In this document: positions 9,147 to 18,031 of the stretch, piece after piece
How positions within the stretch are numbered: position 1 is the stretch's first letter
Layout: every line of letters starts with the position of its first letter
DNA from: K189A clade bacterium
GTDB lineage: Bacteria > Pseudomonadota > Gammaproteobacteria > Pseudomonadales > Azotimanducaceae
DNA length: 38,102 nt
Reading direction: 5' to 3'
Assembly: GCA_009886205.1 (NCBI GenBank)
Contig: QXZU01000007.1
Coordinates: 1-38,102 of the forward strand
Program-made: the position numbers and the translations under genes
The notes under the pieces: generated by a model
Database searches by the model: none
What the model saw: the letters and a program-made list of their open reading frames with translations, nothing else
What the model was told of the DNA's origin: nothing

Positions 9147-12100
9147 ATGCTTCGATTTGCTCTGTTCATGTTACTCACCTTACACAGCGTAGCTTCAGTC
9201 GGCGCAACAGCCGAGCCACCCGCAGAAATGGCTAAATGGAAAGACTGGATATTAGCAGGCTTCTCGGAACACACCTGCCCGTACTTTGGTCAAACAGCGG
9301 ACTCTAAAAAATGCGCGTGGCCTGGCACTCTAAAACTCAAGATTGACGGCAAAGGCGCGGAATTCACCCAAACTTGGACGGTCTTTGATGACAGCTGGCT
9401 AAGTTTAGTGGGCAACGAACAACTATGGCCCGAAGGAGTCAATGTTTATCTGAACAAAAAACTACAACACCCACCGGCTGTGCTTTCACACAACGGCCGC
9501 CCGAGAGTACGCCTAGAGTCTGGTCAATATGAAGTGACTGGCCGCTTGCGTTGGCTCAAGCAACCGCAATCACTGCCTATTCCAAATGACAGCGCCATTA
9601 TTCAGCTAGACATTAACGGCAAACGAGTTGCGCTACCAGATTTTGACGAATCTGGACGTCTGTGGCTGCAACGTACGGAAAACCCAAGCGCACAGGGCAC
9701 GGATAAAGGCGACGATGTGAAAGTGGAGGTATTTCGTCGCATAACCGACGCGGTACCACTGCGCAGCAAGAGCATTTTAAAAATTGCCGTTTCGGGCAAG
9801 CCTCGAGAAATATTGCTAGGTAGGTTCCTTCCACAGGACAGTGAAATTTTGTCTCTAGTTTCGCCCCTGCCCGCCCGCATAGAGGAAAACGGTGATCTAT
9901 TGATACAGGCCCGCTCCGGTACATGGGAGCTTGAACTCAATGCGCGCTACAAGAACAACCCAACCTCTCTGCGCATGAACCGGTCTACTGAAAATTGGCC
10001 CGAGCAGGAAACTTGGACTTTTAAATCTGCTAACGCATTGAGGGGGGTCAAAATTGGCGGAGTGCAAACACTCGACCCCAGCCAAATTGACCTGCCTAGA
10101 CCATGGCACGAATTGCCCACCTACCTTGTCACTAACGACAGCAACTTTCGTATAGAAGAACAATACCGGGGTGACACGTCCAATAGCTCTAATCACATTA
10201 GTCTACAGCGCAATATATTTCTCGACTTCGACGGCGCTGGCGCCACCATAAGCGACCATCTCAGCGGCACAATGGACAGAACACCGCGACTTTCAGCACA
10301 ACCCACATTAGATCTTGGCAGAGCATCACTGCGCGGCGAACCCCAGCTCATTACCCAACTTGAAGGTGAAAGCGGCAAGGGTGTCGAAATTCGCGACACC
10401 AATCTCAATCTCGACACCGTCAGCCGCTTGGAGAATATTCAACAACTCACAGCCACGGGCTGGCAGCATAATATCGCCAATCTTTCGGCAGACCTTGAAT
10501 TGCCGCCGGGGTGGAGACTTTGGCACGTGTCGGGGCCAGACGAGGTTACGACCTCTTGGTTAAGTCGGTGGACTCTTTGGGACATTTTTTTGTGCCTGCT
10601 GATTTCAGGCGCAATTTTTAAACTCATGGGCGTGCGCTGGGCAATTCTGTCCTTAGCAGCTTTTGCACTGAACTACCATGAAAGCAATATGCCCCTCATA
10701 AGTTGGCTAATTCTAATTTTCGCCCTACCACTTTTACGCGTATTACCTACAGGCAGGGTGCGCTCGGCTATAAATGTCGCGGCTTATCTCACTCTGTTTG
10801 TCCTAGCACTCGGCACCCTGGTGTTCGCGGTGCAACAAATCCGCACAAGCCTTTACCCACAGCTGGAACATCGCAATACCACGGCAACGTTAGGCTTCAA
10901 AGATACGCAGCGACTCATCGGCAGAGATAGACAAGAAAACACAAGTGAGGTCGATACGTCGAACGAACTGGATGGCGCTAACTCTATGCATGCCCCCCTT
11001 GAGGCGGAGATCGTCTCTCGCTCTATAACCCAAAAAAGTCGCTCTAAACCCCCTCTACGAAAGCGTTATGAGCCTGACTCCTACACACAAACCGGACCGG
11101 GCCAAGCGATCTGGCGATGGAATACTGTCAATTTGAACTGGTCGGGCCCTGTAACTAAAGACGCGCCGTTGACGATCTACCTAACCGGCCCTTTAAGTAC
11201 TAGTGTGCTACTCATGTTACAAACCCTCATGGTAGTTTTGCTTGGCATAGGGTTCGCCTTGGCGCTGATAAAAACCTCAAAACCAAACTTGGGGTCGGGC
11301 AACGACAAGTGGAGAAACGCCACCACTAACAGTGTCAATGTATTGCTAATCAGTTTTATGGCTTACGCAGCATTTCCTGCAGATGCCGCAGCTAACACAG
11401 GGTTCCCGCCAGAATACCTGATGAACACTTGGCAGCAACGTTTGCTGGAGGACCCAGAATGCCTGCCTAGCTGTGTGTCCATCGACAGCACAAGGGTGCA
11501 CGTTGAAGACGACCGATTGACAATCACCATGCTTGTCAGCAGCGGTATTCATATCGGTCTACCCATTAATCAAGATGAATCTTGGCAGCTTCAGAGCGTG
11601 TTAGTAGACAACAAAGATAGCCAGCAATTTTCTTTAGTGGATAAGAAAATTTGGCTCAACATTCCTAAAGGCAAAAGCGAGGTACAAATGCAGGCGTTGA
11701 TCGTCGGCGACACCGTGAATGTGTCTTTTCTGCTGAACCCCCATAACGTTGCTCTAAACGCTGCTGGCTGGGATGCCTTCGGACTGCAAAATTACACCCT
11801 ACCCAACAGGACCCTTGAGCTACAAAAACGAGAAAAGACTGAGCAAAGTGAATTACTAGTAGCGGCGCCTGTAGCGCCTTTTGTTACTGTTAGAAGAAAT
11901 CTGGAAATAGACCTCGATTGGCAGCTTACCACTCATGTATGCCGAGTGGCTCCAGAACAAGGTGGATTTACCGTCAAAATTCCACTGATTAAAAACGAAA
12001 TCGTTATCTCAGAGGATATCGAGGTTATAGAAGAGGGTGACGAGCGTTACCTCGTTATAGGGTTCAAGCCTGGACAGACAGCATTCACATGGAACTCAAT

Positions 12101-13241
12101 ATTTGAACCGACAGAAACTATTAGCTTGATAGCGGCAACACATCCATGGCTCACGGAAACATGGCACTTTTCAAACACACCCCGCTGGCACGCAAAGTTC
12201 AGTGGCTTAACACCTGTTAAAGAAGCGCCCCTTAGGTTCGCCAAAACCACTTGGCATCCATGGCCAGAGGAGCAAGTGTCCATTAGCCTAACCAAGCCGA
12301 ATGCTACCAAAGGGCCCTCCACAACCATTGAGGCTGTGGAGGTGATCCACAGTCCTGGCGAGCGATCATCTGATGTCACCCTTAAGCTCCAGCTACTATC
12401 GAGTGTAGGTGGCGATTTTGTTGTGCCTGCACCACCGGACGCAACACTAAAACATATACGAATAGATGGTCGAGCAGTCACGGTTAAAGACGAGAACAAA
12501 AAAATTGTTTTGCCACTCCGCCCTGGGTTGCAGAGCGCTGAAATCAATTGGATCGTCGATGGCGGCGCAACATTTAGAACATCTACTTTGGGCCTTGAAC
12601 TTCCGCTCAAGCCTAACAACATTAGCTTGTCGCTAAACCTTCCTCAGTCTCGCTGGCCGCTATATGTGGGCGGCCCGAACCTCGGCCCAGCAATGCTTTT
12701 ATGGGGTGTACTCATTGTGATTCTTGGCTTAGCGATTGGCCTTGGCTATGTTGTAAAACGACAGAATCTGAGCATTCCAGTGAATACCACTCAGTGGGTG
12801 TTGCTGGCCCTAGGCATGAGCTCCATTAGTATTCTGAGTATTGTGCCGGTGGTTTTATGGTTTTTTGCCATGGAGGCGAGATCTAGACTCAAAACGATCG
12901 GAAAACGTAGCTTCAATCTATTACAGGTGGGATTAGCCGTCTTAACAGTGGTAGCAATATACAGCCTATTTTTAACCATACCCGCAAGCCTTTTGTCAGC
13001 CCCGGACATGCAAGTAGTCGGCAACGGTTCTAGTAACTATTACTATCACTGGTTCCAAGATCGCACTGTCGACAGCCTGCCACAAGGTTACGTGATCAGC
13101 GTATCAATATGGGTATACCGGCTGAGCATGCTGCTGTGGTCACTTTGGCTAGTATTCGCACTGTTTAAGTGGGCGGCTTGGAGTTGGCAGTGTTTTAGCC
13201 AAGACAAAATTTGGCAGGCAGATGAGCCAAAAACAGAATAG
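9147..13241 (+). CDS. Large inner-membrane protein of unknown function, apparently internally duplicated
   Basis: 1364 aa; I cannot assign a function. A Sec-type signal peptide opens it (MLRFALFMLLTL...VGA). A large, beta-rich, probably periplasmic region follows (about 22-470), then a cluster of about four TM segments (about 478-566), a polar linker (about 570-675) with the pattern QTGPGQAIWRW and WSGPV, a TM segment (about 680-710) and a second leader-like hydrophobic stretch (about 730-748, ending FPADAAA). A second beta-rich region (about 750-1175) and four more TM segments (about 1180-1345) complete it. Both halves open alike after their hydrophobic stretch: PPAEMAKWKDW plus a Cys pair, and PPEYLMNTWQQ plus CLPSC. 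Both contain an ETWxF motif and end with a Leu-Pro...GP pattern before the TM cluster, which suggests an ancient duplication. No catalytic motif was recognised. It stands alone between two genes that are adjacent in Pseudomonas; base composition resembles its neighbours, so recent transfer is not evident. Confidence 0.85.
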   Translation: MLRFALFMLLTLHSVASVGATAEPPAEMAKWKDWILAGFSEHTCPYFGQTADSKKCAWPGTLKLKIDGKGAEFTQTWTVFDDSWLSLVGNEQLWPEGVNVYLNKKLQHPPAVLSHNGRPRVRLESGQYEVTGRLRWLKQPQSLPIPNDSAIIQLDINGKRVALPDFDESGRLWLQRTENPSAQGTDKGDDVKVEVFRRITDAVPLRSKSILKIAVSGKPREILLGRFLPQDSEILSLVSPLPARIEENGDLLIQARSGTWELELNARYKNNPTSLRMNRSTENWPEQETWTFKSANALRGVKIGGVQTLDPSQIDLPRPWHELPTYLVTNDSNFRIEEQYRGDTSNSSNHISLQRNIFLDFDGAGATISDHLSGTMDRTPRLSAQPTLDLGRASLRGEPQLITQLEGESGKGVEIRDTNLNLDTVSRLENIQQLTATGWQHNIANLSADLELPPGWRLWHVSGPDEVTTSWLSRWTLWDIFLCLLISGAIFKLMGVRWAILSLAAFALNYHESNMPLISWLILIFALPLLRVLPTGRVRSAINVAAYLTLFVLALGTLVFAVQQIRTSLYPQLEHRNTTATLGFKDTQRLIGRDRQENTSEVDTSNELDGANSMHAPLEAEIVSRSITQKSRSKPPLRKRYEPDSYTQTGPGQAIWRWNTVNLNWSGPVTKDAPLTIYLTGPLSTSVLLMLQTLMVVLLGIGFALALIKTSKPNLGSGNDKWRNATTNSVNVLLISFMAYAAFPADAAANTGFPPEYLMNTWQQRLLEDPECLPSCVSIDSTRVHVEDDRLTITMLVSSGIHIGLPINQDESWQLQSVLVDNKDSQQFSLVDKKIWLNIPKGKSEVQMQALIVGDTVNVSFLLNPHNVALNAAGWDAFGLQNYTLPNRTLELQKREKTEQSELLVAAPVAPFVTVRRNLEIDLDWQLTTHVCRVAPEQGGFTVKIPLIKNEIVISEDIEVIEEGDERYLVIGFKPGQTAFTWNSIFEPTETISLIAATHPWLTETWHFSNTPRWHAKFSGLTPVKEAPLRFAKTTWHPWPEEQVSISLTKPNATKGPSTTIEAVEVIHSPGERSSDVTLKLQLLSSVGGDFVVPAPPDATLKHIRIDGRAVTVKDENKKIVLPLRPGLQSAEINWIVDGGATFRTSTLGLELPLKPNNISLSLNLPQSRWPLYVGGPNLGPAMLLWGVLIVILGLAIGLGYVVKRQNLSIPVNTTQWVLLALGMSSISILSIVPVVLWFFAMEARSRLKTIGKRSFNLLQVGLAVLTVVAIYSLFLTIPASLLSAPDMQVVGNGSSNYYYHWFQDRTVDSLPQGYVISVSIWVYRLSMLLWSLWLVFALFKWAAWSWQCFSQDKIWQADEPKTE

Positions 13242-13274
13242 CTGCTTGCAAAGTTCAACCGGTGAATAATCGCA

Positions 13275-13745
13275 ATGATCCGAATGGAATCTAGGAGTAG
13301 AGTGTTCACCACTAAGATGACACTAGAGCAGCGGAGCTTGTACAGTGTATTGCAGCCCTTATGCAGTGAAGGGGCCCTCGCACCACAATTTAGGTGCGCT
13401 CAAAGGAAAGTAGCTTTGCCAACGCAAAAAATCGAAAACATTCTCAGCGAAGATCGAACCAGGTATTCGCCGTTACAGAAGCTTTTGCACCTGTCTGCCA
13501 ATCAAAAAGCGTGGACTGCAGAATTTCGCGCCGTATTAGACGAGCCGCTAAAATATAATGTGGAGGTGACAAAGATTCAGGGGCCTGTCGCCCACATACT
13601 TTGCAGAAGTGCATCAGCGGCAACGAGAATGCGCTTTAAGGCGCCAGAAATTTTACCCCTACTCAATCAATTGGCCAGTTTCAGCCAAGTTTCATCGTTC
13701 AACCTGAGGGTGGCGGACGATGGCGGAGGTAGCAAACAGGATTAG
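13275..13745 (+). CDS. dciA: DUF721 protein, probable DciA replicative-helicase operator
   Basis: Likely DciA, the ancestral bacterial loader/operator that helps place DnaB helicase on DNA. The family signature lies in the C-terminal half (about residues 63-150): the LHLSANQKAW segment, a beta-strand region GPVAHILCRSASAATRMRFKAPEILPLL, and a final SSFNLRVA strand, as in the KH-like DUF721 domain. Length 156 aa is normal for gammaproteobacterial members. The start is uncertain: the ATG at 13275 has no clear ribosome site, and ATGs at 13284 or 13317 (MTLEQRS) are alternatives. The position beside lpxC, convergent with it (29-bp gap), matches the DUF721 gene of Pseudomonas and strongly supports the call. 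Gene symbol by context and weak similarity. Confidence 0.75.
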   Translation: MIRMESRSRVFTTKMTLEQRSLYSVLQPLCSEGALAPQFRCAQRKVALPTQKIENILSEDRTRYSPLQKLLHLSANQKAWTAEFRAVLDEPLKYNVEVTKIQGPVAHILCRSASAATRMRFKAPEILPLLNQLASFSQVSSFNLRVADDGGGSKQD

Positions 13746-13774
13746 GAGTGGCTCTACGCCAAGTCTACTTCCCC

Positions 13775-14698
13775 CTAATCTAGTACCGGCGCTGCTCTTC
13801 TATAGGCCAAAGGCACCTCTTCATCGCAGGCAAAGGTGACTATTTCATATGCATCAGGGGTGGCGAGCAATTTACGCAACAGCGCATTGTTCGGACCGTG
13901 GCCTGACTTATGACCATGAAAGCTGCCTATCAAACTGCAACCCAAAAGATAAAGGTCGCCTATTGCGTCTAGGACTTTGTGTTTTACAAACTCATCTCTC
14001 ACACGCAAACCATCTTCATTAAGAATTTTTGAATCATCAACAACGATGGCGTTATCTAAACTACCGCCTTTGGCTAAGTCCATATCTTGGAGTTTTTCAA
14101 TATCCGCCAAAAATCCAAATGTTCTTGCTCGACATACTTCCTTTAAAAAACTCATTGAAGAAAAATCAACGGTTGCGGTATGTTCATGGGCAGCAAAAAC
14201 CGGGTGGTCATACTCCAACGTGTAGCTCAACTTAAACCCTTCATAGGGGCGCAACTCCACAGAGAAATCGCTTTCTTCGTGTTTTATTGTTTTCAAAACG
14301 CGCAAAAACTTTTTTGGCGCTTGTTGTTCTAATATGCCAGCGGATTGAATGAGAAAGACAAATGGCGCAGCGCTGCCATCCATAATCGGCAATTCTGCGG
14401 CGTTAACTTCTACAACAGCATTGTCTATACCAAGGCCTGAGAAAGCGGACATTAAATGTTCAATAGTAGAAATTTCATCCTGACCGTTGGTCAGCGAGGT
14501 GGCCATATGCGTACTGCCCACATTCAGCGCATGAGCATGAACACTCATTTCTTCATTGAGATCGGTGCGACGAAAGACTATGCCGCTGTCGACAGGGCCG
14601 GGGCCAAGAATCAAATTCACTTGCTTGCCGGTGTGCAGGGCTAAACCGGTGGCACGGACAGAATTCTTCAGGGTTTGTTGGTGAATAGAACCGTTCAT
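13775..14698 (-). CDS. lpxC: UDP-3-O-acyl-N-acetylglucosamine deacetylase
   Basis: Zinc-dependent deacetylase, the committed step of lipid A synthesis in the cytosol. I place the start at ATG 14698 ([13 protein letters not shown]), giving 307 aa; the track start at 14707 is a GTG three codons earlier. Zinc ligands and active-site motifs are visible: [17 protein letters not shown] (first His), [14 protein letters not shown] (second His and Asp) and [14 protein letters not shown] (catalytic His). It follows ftsZ as in Pseudomonas and E. coli but is separated from it by an intrinsic terminator, so it probably has its own promoter in the 14708-14804 interval. The C-terminus ends only 29 bp from the convergent dciA. 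Confidence 0.97.
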   Translation of the reverse strand: MNGSIHQQTLKNSVRATGLALHTGKQVNLILGPGPVDSGIVFRRTDLNEEMSVHAHALNVGSTHMATSLTNGQDEISTIEHLMSAFSGLGIDNAVVEVNAAELPIMDGSAAPFVFLIQSAGILEQQAPKKFLRVLKTIKHEESDFSVELRPYEGFKLSYTLEYDHPVFAAHEHTATVDFSSMSFLKEVCRARTFGFLADIEKLQDMDLAKGGSLDNAIVVDDSKILNEDGLRVRDEFVKHKVLDAIGDLYLLGCSLIGSFHGHKSGHGPNNALLRKLLATPDAYEIVTFACDEEVPLAYRRAAPVLD

Positions 14699-14804
14699 AA
14701 GCAACACTCAATATTCAGCCTATTGTTTTATAGCAACTGCAGTAAACCAATAGCGCGATAAGACCAGATAGATCATGGGACAACGCAAACAATTGCACAT
14801 CAAC

Positions 14805-14834
14805 TAGAACAAAAGGGGGAGGTCTCCTCCCCCT
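14805..14834 (-). terminator. Rho-independent terminator after ftsZ
   Basis: On the minus strand a perfect 9-bp stem AGGGGGAGG-aga-CCTCCCCCT is followed directly by TTTGTTCT. It begins 36 bp after the ftsZ stop codon and precedes lpxC. This is the strongest intrinsic terminator in the window and probably ends the dcw operon transcript, at least in part uncoupling lpxC from it. Confidence 0.85.
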
Positions 14835-14870
14835 CATACGCGTCTAGCAGGATGCGTTAATTATTTAGCT

Positions 14871-16025
14871 TTAGTCTGCCTGACGCCTTAAAAAGGCTGG
14901 CACATCCAAATAATCAAGATCTTTACCTTGAAGATCTATCGCATTCACATCCTTCGCTTCCAAAGGCTGATTGCGCTGATAAGTTGGCTTATCCAACTCG
15001 TTCATATTGAGCGGCGCAGAAAGCACATCTCTAGCAATCCCATTACCGTTGTCTACCACCACATGCGGGCCAGCAGCGCCGCCCAATCCAGTGGCCACTA
15101 CAGTCACCAGAATGTCGTCGCCGAGAGACTCGTCGATGACCATGCCGATCACTACGGTAGCGTTAGGAGAAGCGAACTCTTCTATCGAGTTACCTACTTC
15201 GCTGAACTCGCCAATGCTGAGGCTGGAACCACCCGATACATTAACCAATATGCCGCGCGCGCCATTAAGGTCAACATCTTCTAGTAAGGGTGAGCGTATC
15301 GCCGCCTCGGCAGCAGAACGTGCTCGTCCTGGACCAGACGCCATGCCTGTGCCCATCATTGCTGTGCCCATTTCAGACATAACAGTGCGCACGTCAGCAA
15401 AGTCAACGTTAATCAAACCAGGTCGGATAATTAAATCGGCAATACCTTTCACAGCGCCCAGTAGTACATCATTGGCGCTACCAAATGCATCCAAAAACGG
15501 AGTATCCGCGCCAAGCACGTCTAACAACTTTTCATTAGGAATGGTAATCAACGAATCCACGTGCTGAGAAAGCTCTTCAATACCTTTCTCTGCTTTTGCA
15601 TCACGGCGCTCAAAACCAAAGGGTTTTGTCACGACAGCAACGGTCAAGATACCCAACTCACGAGCAACTTCTGCAACAACGGGTGCCGCACCTGTGCCTG
15701 TACCACCGCCCATACCAGCGGTAATAAAAACCATATCCGAGCCCATCAACAGCTCAGCTATACGGTCGCGATCCTCTAGGGCTGCGTCCCTGCCTATTTG
15801 CGGGTTGGCGCCAGCGCCAAGTCCTTTGGTAATACCACTACCAATTTGCAAAGTGGTCGGCGCAGTTAATCCTGCCAATGCCTGAGCATCTGTATTGGCG
15901 CATATAAAATCAACGCCACCTACCTCTTGGGTCAACATGTGCTGCACAGCGTTACCGCCGCCGCCGCCGACCCCTACAACTTTTATCACTGCACTCTGAG
16001 GTGCACTATCTACTAATTCAAACAT
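14871..16025 (-). CDS. ftsZ: Cell division GTPase FtsZ
   Basis: Tubulin-like GTPase that assembles the Z-ring. It is 384 aa, normal length. The nucleotide site is visible at the N-terminus (GVGGGGGNAV) and in the tubulin signature GGGTGTGAAP near residue 107; the T7 loop region NVDFADVRTVM carries the catalytic Asp residues. A linker leads to the conserved C-terminal peptide LDVPAFLRRQAD, the docking site for FtsA and ZipA. The ATG at 16025 has a strong AGGAG seven bases upstream, fitting high FtsZ output at the end of the operon. It is 12 bp downstream of ftsA. Confidence 0.98.
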   Translation of the reverse strand: MFELVDSAPQSAVIKVVGVGGGGGNAVQHMLTQEVGGVDFICANTDAQALAGLTAPTTLQIGSGITKGLGAGANPQIGRDAALEDRDRIAELLMGSDMVFITAGMGGGTGTGAAPVVAEVARELGILTVAVVTKPFGFERRDAKAEKGIEELSQHVDSLITIPNEKLLDVLGADTPFLDAFGSANDVLLGAVKGIADLIIRPGLINVDFADVRTVMSEMGTAMMGTGMASGPGRARSAAEAAIRSPLLEDVDLNGARGILVNVSGGSSLSIGEFSEVGNSIEEFASPNATVVIGMVIDESLGDDILVTVVATGLGGAAGPHVVVDNGNGIARDVLSAPLNMNELDKPTYQRNQPLEAKDVNAIDLQGKDLDYLDVPAFLRRQAD

Positions 16026-16037
16026 CGCCTTCTCCTG

Positions 16038-17267
16038 CTAGAAGTTTTCAGTGAAGAAACTTTTAACTCTGGCAAACATACTGCTCTTACGGCTGCTTCG
16101 TTTGCTCGGTCGTTCCTTCTCTTGGTCTAACCCGTACTGCAACAGCCCAACACTGGTTGCAAAAACGGGGTTCCTTACGATGTCCTTCAAACCCGCCACA
16201 TTACGTGGCGCCCCCAAACTGACTGGCATGTGAAATATTTCTTCAGCAAGCTCAATCAAACCTTCCATCTTGGCACCGCCTCCCGTGAGGACGATGCCTG
16301 ATGCAATCAAATCTTCGAAGCCGCTACGTCGCAGCTCCGCTTGGACGAGTCGGAAAAGCTCGTCATATCTAGGTTCCACTACCTCGGCAAGGGTCTGCCG
16401 AGATAATTCGCGCTCTGGTTTTTCGCCTACTCCTGGCACCTTAATCACTTCATCAGCTTTTGCAAGCTGAGTCAGAGCGCAAGCATAGCGAATCTTAATG
16501 TCCTCTGCATTCTGCGTCGGCGTTCTGAGAGCCATGGCGATATCATTAGTAACCTGATCGCCGGCAATTGGTATGACAGCAGTATGCCGTATTGCGCCGT
16601 TAGTAAATATAGCTATATCGGTTGTACCGCCACCAATATCGACAATACATACCCCAAGGTCGCGCTCATCATCAGAAAGTACCGAATAACTGGAGGCTAA
16701 TTGCTCCAATATCACGCCATTTACGGCCAAACCACAACGCTCAATACACTTTTCAATGTTCTGGGCCGCATTCACCGCACAAGTCACCATATGCACTTTG
16801 GCTTCTAAACGCACACCAGACATACCCAAAGGCTCTTTAACGCCCTCTTGTGTATCAATGATAAATTCCTGGGGCAGCACGTGCAAAATCTTTTGGTCGG
16901 CTGGTATCGCCATGGCCTTTGCCGCGTCTATAACCCGCTCTATGTCTTGAGCAAATACTTCGCGGTCGCGGATCGCAACAATGCCGTGAGAATTCAAACT
17001 GCGGATATGGCTGCCTGCTATGCCGGCATAAACCGCGTCAACCGAACACCCGGCCATAAGCTGAGCCTCTTCGATAGCACGCTGGATAGATTGCACAGTG
17101 GAGTCAATATTGACCACAACACCCTTTTTCAATCCTCGAGATTGGTGCGTGCCAATACCGATAATTTCAAGTTCTTCGCGTTCATTGACATTCGCAATGA
17201 TCGCAGCGACCTTATTTGTGCCTATATCTAGTGCAACAATTTTGTTCATTTGTAATTCAGTCGCCAT
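16038..17267 (-). CDS. ftsA: Cell division actin-like protein FtsA
   Basis: Actin-fold protein that tethers FtsZ filaments to the inner membrane and signals to the FtsQLB-FtsWI synthase. It is 409 aa, normal. ATP-site motifs are visible: ALDIGTNKVAAI near the N-terminus, DIGGGTTDIAIF in the middle and LTGGGAKMEGL towards the end. The C-terminus MFARVKSFFTENF is the amphipathic membrane-targeting helix. The ATG at 17267 lies 2 bp after the ftsQ stop, which argues for coupled translation within the dcw operon. Confidence 0.98.
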   Translation of the reverse strand: MATELQMNKIVALDIGTNKVAAIIANVNEREELEIIGIGTHQSRGLKKGVVVNIDSTVQSIQRAIEEAQLMAGCSVDAVYAGIAGSHIRSLNSHGIVAIRDREVFAQDIERVIDAAKAMAIPADQKILHVLPQEFIIDTQEGVKEPLGMSGVRLEAKVHMVTCAVNAAQNIEKCIERCGLAVNGVILEQLASSYSVLSDDERDLGVCIVDIGGGTTDIAIFTNGAIRHTAVIPIAGDQVTNDIAMALRTPTQNAEDIKIRYACALTQLAKADEVIKVPGVGEKPERELSRQTLAEVVEPRYDELFRLVQAELRRSGFEDLIASGIVLTGGGAKMEGLIELAEEIFHMPVSLGAPRNVAGLKDIVRNPVFATSVGLLQYGLDQEKERPSKRSSRKSSMFARVKSFFTENF

Positions 17268-17269
17268 AG

Positions 17270-18031
17270 CTAAATTCCAGATAAAGAGCTTTGATTTATA
17301 TTCAGGGCAAATTCGTTAACGCTTGAGCGTGTGGAACCTGCCACTGGGTCGTTTTGTTCTTGTATAAATTTTACAGCAATGCCGCTCGGATAGCGTGCAT
17401 CTACGTAATCTATTATTGCAGCCTTTTCGCGCAAAACGTTGTCATAAGCGCGAAGAAACCTATTCATGCGCGCATTAATTTCGCGGCTACCCAAATGTAG
17501 GGCCAAACCGTTAGCAAACTCAACAATCCACTCGCCTTCGGCAGATTCAGATAAATCCATAATACGAAGAGCCTGCCTTGAAGCAAATTGCTGTAACAGC
17601 CGATAAACTTCCATACTCTGTTGTGGATTACTTACCGATGAACGCAGGGTAGGCAAATTCGGATATTGATCCGGCAGCTGCAACAGGCTGCCATCTGCAG
17701 CGATGTAGGCATCCATGCCCCATTTTGCTACCGGACTTTCCTTGCGGATATTAACGATCAACTTATTTGGCCACTTGCGGCGAATGTCTACGCCCCGAGC
17801 CCAGCCCATAGATTCCAACGTGCGCTCAAAATCAGCGAGGTCGGTACTCAAAATACCCTCAACACCTACATCACTGAGCGCGTCCTGAATTCGTTCACGC
17901 TCCGCCGGAGTCATATCACCTTCAACAACGAAGGTATCAATGGGTTTATCTAATATGGCCCAAAGCTGCCAACTGACAACAAGTACCAGCAGCGTGCCAA
18001 TGGTTTTGAGGACTTTTCTAAGCATGAGCAT
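17270..18031 (-). CDS. ftsQ: Cell division protein FtsQ
   Basis: Bitopic inner-membrane divisome protein, partner of FtsL and FtsB. It is 253 aa, somewhat short (about 276 in E. coli). One TM helix (about residues 8-27) is followed by the POTRA domain (about 32-100, [22 protein letters not shown]) and the beta domain that includes [10 protein letters not shown] near the end. The cytoplasmic tail is only about 7 residues: an in-frame TGA lies 18-20 bp upstream of the ATG, so no longer form is possible. The second ATG (18025) has better spacing to an upstream GGGA and may be the real start. It overlaps murC by 14 bp; ddlB, which usually lies between them, is absent. Confidence 0.93.
   Translation of the reverse strand: MLMLRKVLKTIGTLLVLVVSWQLWAILDKPIDTFVVEGDMTPAERERIQDALSDVGVEGILSTDLADFERTLESMGWARGVDIRRKWPNKLIVNIRKESPVAKWGMDAYIAADGSLLQLPDQYPNLPTLRSSVSNPQQSMEVYRLLQQFASRQALRIMDLSESAEGEWIVEFANGLALHLGSREINARMNRFLRAYDNVLREKAAIIDYVDARYPSGIAVKFIQEQNDPVAGSTRSSVNEFALNINQSSLSGI

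Noticed and set aside
13740-13792. Inverted repeat GATTAGG...CCTAATC between dciA and lpxC as a bidirectional terminator
   Set aside because: The arms are only 7 bp with a loop of about 25 bp and no U-tract, too weak to annotate.
16848-17231. 127-aa plus-strand ORF opposite ftsA
   Set aside because: It is a shadow frame antisense to a clearly conserved gene, with no family motif and no ribosome site. The same applies to the other long antisense ORFs at 12047-12622, 15007-15567, 6137-6583 and 37593-38012.
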